Below, piece after piece: positions 21,860-33,763 of a stretch of 64,000 nucleotides of DNA (positions within the stretch are counted from its first letter, which is position 1; every line of letters starts with the position of its first letter). The DNA comes from Massospora cicadina (Eukaryota > Entomophthoromycota > Entomophthoromycetes > Entomophthorales > Entomophthoraceae): contig JAKSZP010002659.1 in the NCBI GenBank assembly GCA_022478985.1, positions 186,001 to 250,000 of the forward strand, in the 5' to 3' direction. Position numbers and translations under genes: made by a program. Under the pieces are notes generated by a model. It made no database searches, had not been told where the DNA came from, and was given only the letters and a program-made list of their open reading frames with translations.

Positions 21860-24333
21860 AAGAGTACTTTATTTATTTAAGTTGAGGATTATAATTTTTG
21901 CTGGGACAAGCCTCATTCTAGATACATTGACCTTTGTGCGACAAGATCTTTATCAATATTTGAGAGAAATTTACATCTGGTTCTATAAGGAGTCAAACCT
22001 TTGTTACCATCAAAGGGGTCTTGGAAGTAGTTAGGCATTTTTATTTTTTTTAAATAAGGTCATTTTAATGGATTCATTTGGCAATGATTACCTTTGGCTA
22101 GGATTAAATCATCAGCAAACTAGATGCTTCTGAGTTGTTAAAATCGTCATATCTCCCAATAATACCCTCCTCAAGATCTTGCTAATGGAGCAAAAAAATT
22201 GGAGAAACCTCAGATGAGCTCAATTGACAGTAGTTTTTGCTTTGACAGAAGCTTTAAATTATTTAGGTCCATGGCGGTATATTACCTAATAGGGTCTACA
22301 CCATAAGCTTTCAAGCTTATGAGCTCATCCTACAGGCCAATAGTGATAGAAGATAATTAAATCTACTAATTGATACCTGGGCAGAACAAGCTTCCAAAAA
22401 TTGGAATGTTTGGTTTCAAGTCTACTAATAGTTCTTTCTTTGACACAAGATCTGGTAATCTAGAAAACTCATTTTCCAAACTTTTCATAGCTAAATCAGC
22501 GGTACCAGGAATAGAAGATTCCATTATGGGTTAAACTCTGGTAACATGGATTCCCAACCATAAAGGGTCTTAAACAGGGACGTCCTGACAACTCTGTAAT
22601 AGCTTACTCAATATGCCATCAAGGATCCTAGGAGGTATTTATTCCACTGGGATAATTCATTTTGTGTCATTTTGAAAAATAGAGAAAAGTGTACCATCTT
22701 CTCTCTCCACTTCCTCATTAGTAAAAGTATGATAGAAGCAGAAAAACTTGATAGTTCTCATCAAAATCAAGTTTTTATATCGCCTGAGATACAAAATTTG
22801 TACCATTATCTGATAAAAAGGACTTTTTGGGCATGTTGGGTGAAGACTTGTTTTATTAGTAAGGAGAAGGTAACTTCATCTGTTACAAAAAATGACTAAC
22901 GTGGCTTTGAACCACTTTGTGAAGTGATATCTTGTGAGGATGATGCATAAGTTACTGTACATTGCAGTCAGTAGAGGACCAATTACATCAATATGACATT
23001 GGCAAAGGGAGAAGTTGGCCCCACAACTTGATTTTAGAAATTAAGATTGATTTGCTTTGGGTTGTGCATATACGGCAAGTTAGTAACATCATGCATGGAA
23101 TCAGTCATTCCTTACAAATAGCATCAATTCTTAAGACATTGTTAGGTCTTTTTTAAAACGCCTTGTCCTATGTTAGTATATGCTTCCATTCTAATAGAGG
23201 TCCTTGCTGAGGGGCATATATAGGGTATCCAGGACGTTCAAATGCATTTGTATAGTAATCCTACTTTAATCAGGGTCTTATTTGTCATCAATCTCAGTTG
23301 CTCCTTAACTTCAGGGGCCTCTCAATACAGTTCTCTGCTCATCCAATGAGGTCAAACTCTGGCCTTACACAGAAGCGTACAAGATTAGTATAGGCAAGCG
23401 AGACAACCCATCTGCGTTCTGATGTATAGCTCCTGTGCAATGGACAATAGGGAAATCATACTTCTGTAGCTTGAAAGCCCAGCAAGAAAGTTACCCTTAA
23501 GGATTTTATCATCTAATGTAACAATCTCAGCAAGGCATGATTGGTTACAATAGTGAAATGCCTCACATGTAAGAAGGGGAGGTAATGCTTGAGAGATAAT
23601 ATCATCACAAGATACTCACGTTTACATAATGTTGTAATAGCTCTTTGCCTTAGTCAGATTTTATGAAGTAGATAATAAGGTGATTGACTTAATTTTAATT
23701 GAGTTGCGTCCAAATAGCTTTGACTACAACTCTCAGGCATCCGTAAGTAATATAAGTCCAATCAAAATCTGGTCTACTAATATATATGGGCTGTCATAAA
23801 GACATCTCTCAAGGAATCAGGTGACTGTTGCTATTATTCTTCCAACTTAAATGGGACCTCTTTGCGAAACAATTAATCTATAGTTTCATGACTTTGTTCA
23901 GAAATCGAAGGAGCAGGTGGTTTTAAGGCTGAAAATTACTAAGTTTGTGGCACTAGCGACTTTTTAGAGAATAATTCTTCAAAGTAATTGTAACATATTT
24001 TGATGTATTATGTCGAAAATAAAGGTTTATTATGAATAAGTGATAACTTTATTAAAAAATTTGAGAATTTAGATATGAGAATATTTGATATGACTTTGCA
24101 ACAAACAGATACCTCTAAGGGAGCAAGATCTTTCTTACTATATGACCAATAACATTGACCATATCTCAGTTCGACTTTCTGATCATCAGATCTGGTAGAA
24201 CTCTTATCTTCAGGAGTCAAAATTCTTGAAGAATAGTTAGAACTCTCAATTAGTGGCGTGCTATTCTGAATAGGCATTAATTACTGAGGTAAAATAGTTT
24301 TGGGCATCTCATGTAGCTTTTCAACAATGCTTC
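21860..24333 (-). pseudogene. Minus-strand pol relic G (RNase H and integrase)
   Basis: On the minus strand, RNase H C-terminal blocks read REYLVMILSLKHYLPFLHVRHFTIVTNHAL (in part, about 23635-23540). The integrase core reads ANVHIDVIGPL and TRYHFTKWFKATL (about 22990-22890) and FLSDNGTNFVSQ (about 22815). A VERE-like block follows near 22700. No RT block is readable between RNase H and the B insertion at 24334; 24277-24008 is open (MPIQNSTPLIESSNYSS...) but unrecognised. The left end of the element was not found. Confidence 0.68.
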
Positions 24334-25422
24334 TGTTGGAATTTCAATATGCTTAAATTACTAGCTTAATCAATTATATTAAATCTGCTTGTCCACTAGG
24401 GGTTCATCTCAATAGTGGATGTTGAGTTACCAATTACCTATGATAACTATTGTTCAGAGTTATCCTGAATAAATATTTGGTAATTTTCTGGGGTTGGTCC
24501 GCTGGATCGCTAATGTTTCATTGAGGATGATCCCTGACAATAAACAAGTGGTTAGGGTATTGTTTGTATATATTGATAGATTTACTAACTTGTAGGAGTC
24601 AATTGGGTTTTGTTTCTGATCAACTAAGGGGTTTATGAGTTGGAAGGAGAATGATGCCGCCTGTGATATGCAACTTGTGAGTTAACCTTTTAGAATTGCA
24701 ACCCGCTATTTATGGGTATAAGTCCCATTACTAATGCAAATTGTTAGTCTAGTAAGGGTGACAGGCTGGAGTTGAGAAAAGGCGTTGGGATACATTCTTT
24801 GTTTCAACCCAGAAGAGGTCGCATTGAGAGTTGGCGGAGAGATCTGACTAGACCTATGAATAAGATCATCATTTGTAGTGATTTTGGAGAGTAACTTTAT
24901 CAGACAGCTGTCATTTCTAATCAAGCGCCAACAAAAGAGTTGGGCACTGAATTCCCATATAAATTTCCTTTAGTTTTCTAAATAAAACAGATATAAAGAT
25001 AGTTACAGATTAAGATATTACAAATGCTTTAATAAGTTAGACTGTTTTACTCTTGAGACTAGATTTGGAAGGATAAGAGATCTTTGTCTACTTTATTGTT
25101 ATTTCTGCAGACTCTTTATTACAATAATAGAGAGAAGAACCTCTGAACTTAATCCTAGGTTAAGTTCCACAGAAGAAGGGAAGAAGTCCCTGCCAATATT
25201 CCAGAAAAATTCTAGATTAGGACAAGTACCAGGTTAGCGTTGGACCCAATTTTATCTTGGCTATAAAAAGCTAAACTAGCGTACTAGTCTTTATACTATT
25301 ACTGCCCTATCCAATTAATTAGCAACAACTCTTACAACGCACATAAAAGGAACCTGTGCAGTTAAACAAAGGAGCTGAACCGGGCTACTATCCCAAAAGA
25401 GCATACAGCTCCTAATTTAACA
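24334..25422 (+). repeat. 5' LTR of element B (1089 bp)
   Basis: Starts TGTTGGAATTTC and ends AATTTAACA, two bases before the PBS. A TATA box lies at 24958-24964. A U3 inverted repeat gataact...agttatc (24440-24465) corresponds in place to the palindrome in the A, L and solo LTRs. The hairpin motif cctctgaacttaatcctagg (about 25140) also occurs after pol. Confidence 0.93.
24958..24964 (+). promoter_or_regulatory. TATA-like box in B 5' LTR
   Basis: TATAAAT in the context attcccatataaatttcc, the same context as in the A LTR. The copy in the B 3' LTR is at 32142-32148. Confidence 0.6.
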
Positions 25423-25424
25423 TT

Positions 25425-25442
25425 TGGTGCTCACTACAGGGG
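25425..25442 (+). other. Primer-binding site of element B
   Basis: tggtgctcactacagggg, the unaltered form shared with C. It follows the LTR end by two bases. Confidence 0.9.
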
Positions 25443-26800
25443 GGAAGTTGAGTTTAAAGCTAGATTTAACAAGAAGACCATATCAACCATTTTCTTACAA
25501 GAATGAACTAAGAAAGCTTTGGATGGAACTAGAAACCATCAATAGGAATGTGCATAATTTGGCGTCACAGGATGATTTCACTAAATTGGAGGAGCAGGTG
25601 AAAAAAGCTGAGGAATAGGTCAAGCATTATGGAAAAACTAGACAAAGAGCCCTATGGAAAGGTCACTTCCTTGAAGCACAAGGAGGGTGGATTAATTAAA
25701 GAAGTATTATTTCAAAAAGGCTGAGTGAGAAGCAGATTGAGAATGCTTATGCCTGATAAAAGAAGATATGGATCACCTGTTGAAGCGCACAGAGGAACTG
25801 GAGAGTCACAAATGTGATTGCGAGCAAAAGGGGGCGGATGGTGCCAACAACAATATGCACAAAACTCCAGTCAAAAAGATTCAACCACCCAGAAATACGT
25901 TTGAGTAATTTGGAGCAATTTCAGAAATGACCCCAAAGTTACTCCTATGGTTTATTAAGTCATTTAAAGGAATCCCCTGCATGTGGAGCCTCAGATGAAT
26001 TTCAAAGTACACCAAAATTACCCAAGTTTAATTGAGAAAACGCCCCTAAATTTTTATGATTAATTAAAATGATGATGTTCAGATTTAGTGACCAACAAAA
26101 GGCAGTGACCATAATGAAATGTCTGATCACTGATTGCCAGAAACTGGTTTTGACCCATCTGAAAAGGGACAATTGGACTTATAACGAGGCCAAGGAAGCC
26201 ATAATGATAGAGTTTAGAAGCCCTAAGCTGATGTCTAATTGCAAGAAGGAATTTATGGGCATTCAATTCCAAAAGGACAAGACTCTAGCAGCTTTTGCTG
26301 ACTGAATCTACCAGGAATTGCAAATTCTAGCTGGTGCAAAAAGTGCTATCAAATTTCAATGTATGAATTGCAATGCAAGCGGCGCTTCAGCCTTATCATG
26401 ATTTTGCATCAAACAACGGAAGCAGCGCTAGTGACACAGATGCCCACATCCCAGATGGTGGAACATCTAAAGATGTTAGGAGCCACTTTTGAAGCCCCTA
26501 ATCAAATTTTCAAGACTATTACTGTTAAAAACCAAATTACAGTGAAACTTGCAAGCCTATCAAAGAGAAGAACTGAGTCATGATGGTAGATAAGCCTGAA
26601 GGACAAAAATGAATAGACAAGACGTAGATCTGATACCACCAATATAGAAAACCTGGACATTTTGTCGCTCAATTTCAAAGCAAGAAACCCAAGGAGCATG
26701 TTACTCTAGTCCAGGTGAAAGAGAAGGAAAGTAGTCAAGAGTCAGGAAAAGGGCCCAAAGTCCAGATAAAGAACAATATGAAACCGCGGTCAAACCTATT
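25443..26800 (+). pseudogene. gag of element B (degenerate)
   Basis: An open stretch from the PBS onwards reads VLTTGGKLSLKLDL...LRKLWMELETINRNVHNL (to 25615). The capsid block is at 26069-26305 (MMMFRFSDQQKAVTIMKCL...), followed by MVEHLKMLGATFEAPN (about 26455-26505). At 26634-26675 the zinc knuckle reads Y-H-Q-Y-R-K-P-G-H-F-V-A-Q-F. All three Cys of the CCHC pattern seen in A are replaced, two by Tyr and one by Phe, while His is kept. Stops occur at 25616 and 26304. Confidence 0.82.
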
Positions 26801-27139
26801 CCTCCCAACATATTGAATGACAAAAAGATATTTCTGATCTATTTGTAGATGATGAAAAACATGACCCACTCTATCAGGTTGTTAATTTGGATGTGAAAGC
26901 CATTACCCAAACCAAAGCAAAGGGGGTCAACCCCAAAATAATGAAAGAAGTTTCTCAGCCATACACTCGTCAGCTAATGGACAAGACTAGATCCTTTAAA
27001 AAAGAATTTAAGAATTGCTTAAGCTGATATTAGATGAGGCGAACATATCTCTCCCCATTAGCGTGATCAAGGAATCTTTCCCTGATTTATCTTCACAAAT
27101 ACTTCATACTCTAGATTTAGCAAATAATGCTGCTATTCA

Positions 27140-27570
27140 CTCAGTAAATAACCTATTATAATACTCTGAGTGTACATATATGGATATCATAGCCAACCAA
27201 GTGAAAATGTAGGTGATAATTGACAATGGAGCGCCTATTAATATTGTTTTGACCAAATTGGTAAAATGAATGAAGATATCGCCAGATCTAGAGCACTAAG
27301 GGTATATGGAATGGCCAGACCAGACATATCAATATCCTGTGGGCCTAAAGTGTGCTTCCACTTTGGTTCAGATTGATATTGGTATCAGCTCCCGCCATAG
27401 TGTTGGCTAGTCAGAACTACTACATACTTATTGAGATGGAATTCCTGAGAAAGTATGGTGTAAAATGTGATTTTTAGGAGAGTACCCTGACAATTATGGG
27501 GCAAATCCTGCCCTTGGTATATCAGTGGGAAGGAGAACTGCCGTTGAAAAAAGAAGAGCAATTTTGTAAA
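27140..27570 (+). pseudogene. Aspartic protease of element B
   Basis: SECTYMDI (about 27166) starts the domain. The active site lies in VIIDNGAPINIVLTKL, with the triad D-N-G at 27222-27230 in place of D-S-G or D-T-G. The fold continues with the SAPAIVLASQNYYILIEMEF block (about 27390-27440). E has the same D-N-G triad, either independently or by common descent. Stops follow (for example near 27267 and 27475). Confidence 0.83.
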
Positions 27571-27689
27571 CTTACTTTACAATGATGGCATCATTCCCAT
27601 CCAGTACAAGTAGGTTGGACAAAAATGGAGGGAAATTCTGAAAGATATCTTGGAGAATCGTGAAATACCCTTGAGGACAAAAACAACAA

Positions 27690-28057
27690 ATAATATAACA
27701 CTTGGAACGCAAATAATCGTTAACACAGGGTTAACGCCTGAAATCCCAAAGCAATTATATTGAGAAGCCATCAGCCTATGGAGGAAATTGAGAATCAAAC
27801 CATGGGTATCAACAGGGATTACTATGTTTGGCCATGGAGAAATAAGTGTGCTACTGGCTAATCTGGAAGGTAAACTGATGAGAATAGAGAAAAATCAAGA
27901 CATAGCTTTTCTGTATTTAATTTTGATGGATGGAATTTGTAAATTATATGACATTGGAACATCAACTGAGATGGGATTACCAGTGGATGCTGCCAAAAGT
28001 GTCAACATTTTAGTCAATAAAGAACAGTTGGCTGATTTATCAGAGCAGCAGCAATAA
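27690..28057 (+). pseudogene. dUTPase-like domain of element B
   Basis: The frame reads LGTQIIVNTGLTPEIPKQLY, a stop, EAISLWRKLRIKPWV, then STGITMFGHGEISVLLANLE and GKLMRIEKNQDIAFLYLI. GHGE is at 27830-27841. The last block has the shape of dUTPase motif 4, and the preceding one that of motif 3 without the catalytic Asp-x-x-Tyr. 27788-28057 is open for 89 codons and is the longest intact part of this domain in the window. It lies between protease and RT as in A. Confidence 0.65.
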
Positions 28058-28179
28058 GATGTGCTCTGATTATTTTATAAGATATTGGGTGATATTTGCC
28101 CAAGATGACCACGACCTGGGATATATGAAAAACGGGATCCATAAGGTCAACCCTGGGGAATATCTGCTGATAAGGATGA

Positions 28180-29480
28180 GACCTGTCCGCCGGTCTAAGG
28201 GCTTCTGAAGCTGTGGTCAGTGAAAAATCAGCAAGCTAGTCGAGCATGGGCTCCTCATTCTGTCATTGAGTCCTTGGGCGAGTCTGATCCTAATTTTGAA
28301 AAAGAAGGATGGATCATATTGAGTAGTGATTGATTATCGCCAATTAAATAAAATCACTAAAAAGGATTCCTATCCACTGCCAAGGATTGATTACACTCAA
28401 TCGCCTAGGGAATGCCAAGTACTTTTTTGTGGTGGACTTGTTCTTAGATATTGGAAAATTGATTTGCCAAAATAGGATCAAGAAACATGTGCAAAGATTG
28501 CCGCACAGGGACTGTACCAGCTGAACAGAATGCCCCAGGGATTGTGCAATGCCTGGCGAAAATCCAAAGATCAATGGACTCTATCCTCAGTAATTTGAAG
28601 TTATCCTGCGTTTTAGTATACTTGGATGATATCAATGTATTCAGCAAGACCTTCACGGAACATTTGGAGCACTTAGAAGTGTTCAAGTGCCTGGTGACGG
28701 CAATCTTGAAGATCAAACTGAGGAAAAGTCATTTCTTCAAGAAAGAGCTTGAGTACTTGGGGCTTGTGATTAACTCCAGTGGGCTGCAACCCCAGCCATA
28801 GAAGAATATGGCTATCAAATGGATGTCAATCCTTAATAGTTTTTTTGGATAATCAAGTATTTCTTGGGATGGTCGGCTACTATTGCAAATTTATAAAGGA
28901 TTTCTCTGGAATCACGTAGCCATTATTTCACTTATTAAAGGATTTAAAAAAAGTTTTTTGTGGAACAATGAGGCCCAAAAGTCATTTAATAAGTTACGCC
29001 AATATTTGATTACTAGTACTGTCATAAAATACCCAAATTTTGATTGAGAATTCATCATCCAAACTGATTCTTCATTGATAGCGATTAGTGTCACTTTGAG
29101 TCAAGTGGATGATGACAGGGAATAACATCCAATGGCCTATGTGAGCAAAATACTAACGCCAGCAAAAGAAATTACACTGTGATGGAGCGCAATTACCTTC
29201 AGTGATCTATGCATGCAAGCAATTCTGAGTGTATATCCATGGAATAAAATTTGTGTGGTGACCAACCACTTGTCTTTATGCTAGCTCCATAACCTGAAAA
29301 AAACAGAGTGGCGACTGGCTCGATGGGCTTTAATACTGCAAACCTATAATTTTAAGATAATACACTGAGCTGGGCAGTACATCAAAATACTGATGGATTA
29401 TCAATATTGCCTGATATCCAAGTTGTCTATCATATGGAATGAGTTATCCCATAGGATGATTGAAGGAAAAATCAAGGATG
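28180..29480 (+). pseudogene. Reverse transcriptase and RNase H of element B
   Basis: RT fingers are at 28180-28440 with several stops. The palm is open at 28487-28801, with LKLSCVLVYLDDINVFSKTF; the YxDD box is intact. The thumb ends LEYLGLVINSSGLQPQ. RNase H follows: FIIQTDSSLIAISVTLSQVD (about 29040-29110; catalytic Asp kept), AYVSKILTPAKE, and LARWALILQTYNFKIIH (about 29310-29365). At least six stops or shifts interrupt the reading frame. Confidence 0.88.
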
Positions 29481-29559
29481 GCCCCAAGAAATTCAAGGTG
29501 CACTAAAGAAAGTGATGGAAAAAACCAAAATGTAAAATGAACAGTTATATAAAATGATT

Positions 29560-30600
29560 TCTGGAAAAAGGTCTTTATTCCCAAAGCTTCCATAATGAGC
29601 GGAAATTATCTGGGACACACACAGCGTTGGTGGCCATAGTGGCCTAAGAAAAACCGTGGACAATATTTTCCAGTATTACTACTGGGAATTGATCAACTAT
29701 GATGTCACTGACTACCTAGTCTGTTGTGTGGAATGCCAACTCCACAAGCTACATAAGCCTATAACAAATTACCAGCTAGTATTCCCTGGGTTTGCTTGTC
29801 ACACAGTGTCAATAGATTTGATGGAACCCATGAGTGTCATTACTGGAGGAGTGTAATACATCATAGTGGCAATAGACCATCTGAATAGATGGGTAGAAAC
29901 AAAAGCCTTGAGCAAAGTCTTTCTATAAGCATAGCGAGATCAATCTTGTACAAGTGGTGTGCCAGCATGGATGCCCAAAAGTTTCATTGAGCAACAACAG
30001 AACCAATTTTACCTCCTATGTGATCCTGAGGATGAACAAACTGATGGGAATCAGAGGAGTGATGTACATTCCATATCAGCCAGAAACAAACAGAATGGTA
30101 GAATAAGTCAATGGAATGTTAGCCGCAGTGCTGAGAAAATTGGTCACAGGGAAAATTTCCGCTTGGAGAACCTAATAAAGTTTGGTTACCTTCACCTACA
30201 ATATCGATTATCATAAGGTGACAAGGAAGATGCTGTTTGAACTACTATATGGATGAAGGGCAGCATTACCACCAAATTTTTATTCTGCCATAGAACCAGC
30301 ATTTGGGATGGGGCCAATCAATATTTGAACTTACTGGATAGTATTATGATTAAACTGCAATTTCAGACATTAAATACCAACTTGAAGGAAAGGATTAAAG
30401 TGAAGATGATGGACAACAAGAACTGGCTAGTGATACAAGAGTACCATGTGGGGGATAGGGTAGCCTATTATGACACCCTTGGTTTTATAATAAGAAATAA
30501 GATGAATGCTTTGTGGTTTGGTTTGTTTGAGGTGATTGACAAGTTAGCAACTGATGCCTATATGATTAAGAAAATCATGGATGGTTGTATAGTGAACTAG
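29560..30600 (+). pseudogene. Integrase of element B
   Basis: The zinc-binding part ends with CCVECQLHKLHKPITNYQLV (about 29723-29785). In the core, HTVSIDLMEPMSV keeps the first Asp (about 29818). The second block reads SLSNNRTNFTSYV (about 29988-30020), where Asp has become Asn. The third, PETNRMVE, keeps Glu (about 30080-30105). The C-terminal domain, EYHVGDRVAYYDTLGF to DAYMIKKIMDGCI, is open at 30253-30600, the longest integrase reading frame in A or B. Confidence 0.85.
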
Positions 30601-30654
30601 GTCCATATGAAATATCTAAAGTTTTAAATTTAAAGGAATACTAAGTTTAAATGT

Positions 30655-30855
30655 TCCTGAAGGACCGCTGAACCTACTAAAAATAGGTTAAGCCCTGGTG
30701 AGTTGGTCAAGTCCCAGGAGATACCGCTGAAAGATGATATGTGGTTATTTTCAAAAATAGACCTCTGAGCCATGATAGCTGGTTAAGTTCAAAAAACGAA
30801 CCTCTAAACCAGAGTAGGGGAAACAAAATGATGGTTCTCTGAACCTAATTGTAGG
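30655..30855 (+). repeat. Tandem small-hairpin array after pol, element B
   Basis: Units: ggaccgctgaaccta-ctaaaaa-taggttaag, then a cccaggag unit, then gttc-aaaaaac-gaacctct, then ctctgaaccta-attg-taggttaa. It has the same alternating layout as 6072-6262 of A but different substitutions, some of them paired. A-rich sequence follows to about 30965. Confidence 0.72.
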
Positions 30856-30989
30856 TTAATTCATATTGCAAAAATAGAAAAAAATAACACAAGAAAAATA
30901 CAAAAAATACTATAAGATAACAAATCATAAAGAAAAAATATAAAAATGAAATTTGCAAAAAATACTAAATATCTATTTTTTATTTCATA

Positions 30990-31510
30990 CCTTCAAAAAT
31001 CATCTGATGGTATTCCCTTATGTTATCAGTATTATCAACTTTGGTTGAAACTGGATCCACCATGAGTAGTCTTGAAACTCTGGAATGAAAAGCATATTGG
31101 CAGGATCAGGACGGGTTGAAACTGGATCCACCAGAAGGAGGCCCTAAGAAACAAAGCTCAGCCTGGGGGATTACAGGGACTAAGGAATTGGGGAAGTCAC
31201 CCAAGGCGATTCTTTAAATGATGAAGTGTCATATAACCCTGACCTGTGGAATACTGGCTTTTCAGACCTTTTATTGGCAACAACACTTGAACTAGGCTGG
31301 CATGGCATGGAGTTTTGGGAACCGCGCTCTGCAGAGGTGGCAGTAAGGAGGACATGGAAAGGAAACATGCTAAGAAGAAGTATTACTCATGAATGCTTTG
31401 ATCAAGGAATGAGATGGACTAAGATATCCAATTTAAACCATGCTGGTGGACTCAGTTAGGATTAAAGAAACTTATGCTTTCAGAAAATCTTCATTGCTGG
31501 ATAATCTGAT
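30990..31510 (+). other. Conserved post-integrase stretch of element B
   Basis: Homologous at nucleotide level to 6434-6600 of A over about 31215-31385. One frame is open for 77 codons (31226-31459: MSYNPDLWNTGFSDLLLATT...), but it is not clear that this is the ancestral frame. No recognisable domain. It ends at the polypurine run before the 3' LTR. Confidence 0.5.
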
Positions 31511-31523
31511 CAAGCAGGGGATG

Positions 31524-33763
31524 TGTTTGGATTTTAGTGTGCCCACATCATCGAGCTTAATAGATTATAATACCAACTGCCTATCCGCTGGGATATTCAC
31601 CTTAGTGGATGTGAGTTAACATAAGAGATGATAACTATTGTTGGTAGTTATATCTAACTAATATAACTAATCCGCCAGGATTTGATTCCGCTGGACTACT
31701 AATCTTTTGTCTGGAATGATACCTGAAAATGTTCAAGTGATTTGATTATTGATTTAATTAACAATAATTTAATATATTGTAGGAGTTGTTCAGAGTTGGC
31801 ACCAATTTTAATAATTGATTTATTAGTTGATGGGTGTAGATGACGCTTTGGGTAGCAATTTTCAAGCTAACCTTATAGGTAATGCAATCTGATGTTAAAG
31901 GGTAAAAGTCCCATCACCTAAGCAGGTTGTTAACTAATAAGGGTAATACGTAGGGTTGACTAAAGGCGTTAGGACATGTTCTATTCAACCCAGAAGAAGC
32001 TGCACTTTTAGTCAGCGTCATAATCTGACTAGACGGATGAGGAAGAATATCGTTGGGTGTGACTTTGGAGGGTTAATCCATTGGCGACAGCTGCTATTTC
32101 CAAATGAGAGGCCAATGGAAGAGTTGGGCGCTGGATTCCCCTATAAATTCCCTTGTTTTTTTAAATAAAGCAGATTAGATCATATACTTGATTATTTAGA
32201 CTATTATACAATTGTTGTATTTTTACACTTGGGATTAGAGTTGGAGGAACTGATATCCTTTGTCTATATATTACTATCAAACTTTCCATGGGCTCCTGCG
32301 TCAAGAGAGAAAGAGAGAACCTCTGAACCTAATATTAGGTTAAGTCACTGTAAAAATTTTACTCTTAGGAGTTGATTATTGGAGGTCAACCCTAGTAATC
32401 TTTCTACTGCACAGGTTCAGTTTCCTCGTGCACCTCACATTGTAAGAATATATATAATCCAATAATAGTATGACGACTATTATCCATAGTTGAGTTAGAA
32501 TTATCTTCAGGCCCAACACTTCGGCTGGTATTTCTGATAATACTGAATATTGCACTCTTAGGGATTTTTTTCCCTATAATCCTGTCCACTCGATCTTTGT
32601 TAAGATCCTCTGATGACAGTCTCCTTTGGCCCAACACACAGTTGGCAGCAATCCCTTAGCCGTGGTTCCCTTTGTCTCTAGATCCCCACTCAGATCTCTA
32701 CTCTTCTCTGAGAGTCTACCAATTATTGCTTTCTGCAAAAATATCCTTGAGATGGAATCTTCACGCTAGATGCTGATAGTCTAACTATTACTGAATCTAC
32801 AGTCAAACTAATAATGTTTTTTATTAGTTCTTATCTGACTGTAAATGTGTGTCAATCAGTGTGTGTTTTTTATTATAGTAAATTCTAGGGAATTTATAGG
32901 GGATTCAGCTGTCTAACCCTCAGTTGACACCTATTCAATGAAACAGCAGCCATTGCCATTGAATCACCCTTCCTCATCTCAGCAGCGATGGTCTTCCCCA
33001 TCCTGACTAGGATTCCAATGTTAGACATCCTCGAGACCTCAAACGGAAAAAGTCAGAAACATATCCTTAACGTTTTCCTCTCAATCCAAGCAAATCATCC
33101 ATAATTGGCTAGCAACCTGCTTAGATAATGGGACTTTTTACCCATTATGGCAGGTCACTTCACTAACCAATTGATTCACTAGTTGCAGGTGGCATCACTC
33201 GCCTCGCAACTCATTAAACATTCCCAATCAGTTGGTGATGAAACCTGACTGATCCCAATCAGTACACCTGATAGTTAATTACTATCAGATGCCCTTATTT
33301 TGTCAGCTGCTCTGCCCAATGAGATATTAGGTATTCATCCAGATCGATCCCCAATGGATACAACCAGACAAATATCCTAAAATCCCCTGAACATAGTTCC
33401 TCCAAAATTCAGGTCAACCGATTTCCAATTCACTTTGCCTTAGGGAATTTTTCCCCTAGTGATACCAGGTAATCTAGCAGGCTGGGAATATGGGCAAAAA
33501 TCCCAACAGTCACCAGAAGGAAGAGTCAGAGGGAGAAGTTCCCTTGCTTTCCAGAAGTAACTTCAAGTATTAGAAGGAAGAGCTTTAGCACCAGTCTAGC
33601 ATTGAGACAATATTCAAGTTGGTTGTGAAGATTCAACTAGGGCGATAGTCCTCATACTATTGCCAACCCAATCAACTATTATCAACAATCTACCAAAATG
33701 CACATCAGAACCTGTGTAGTAGACTTGAGAGCTAAAGCGAGTAACCACACTAAAAATTTTACA
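31524..33763 (+). repeat. 3' LTR of element B, split by a solo LTR
   Basis: The two parts are 31524-32348 and 33514-33763 (1075 bp without insert and duplicated target). The first part ends in a perfect 16-bp palindrome, aacctaatattaggtt, plus aagtcac. The second resumes with cagaaggaagagtc, matching the 5' LTR after ttaagttcca. It ends ATTTTACA. A TATA box lies at 32142-32148. Confidence 0.92.
32349..33508 (-). mobile_element. Solo LTR with perfect 5-bp target duplication
   Basis: On the minus strand it starts TGTTGGGATTTTTGCCC and ends ATTTTTACA (1160 bp). It is flanked by gtcac at 32344-32348 and gtcac at 33509-33513. It is close in sequence to the L LTR (63335 onwards) and more distant from the A LTR. 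No internal sequence is present, so it arose by LTR-LTR recombination after insertion. A minus-strand TATA box lies at 32892-32898. Confidence 0.95.

Larger units (their letters stand above)
24334..33763 (+). mobile_element. Element B: Ty3/gypsy element with dUTPase-like domain
   Basis: Order: 5' LTR, PBS, gag, protease, dUTPase-like domain, RT, RNase H, integrase, hairpin array, conserved post-pol stretch, polypurine run (aagcaggggatg) and 3' LTR. The 3' LTR is split by a solo LTR. LTR lengths are 1089 bp and, without the insert, 1075 bp. The outer flanks (gcttc and aaagt) do not match, so the target duplication is lost or the ends are eroded. It interrupts minus-strand relic G. It is the closest relative of A in the window. 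Confidence 0.93.
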
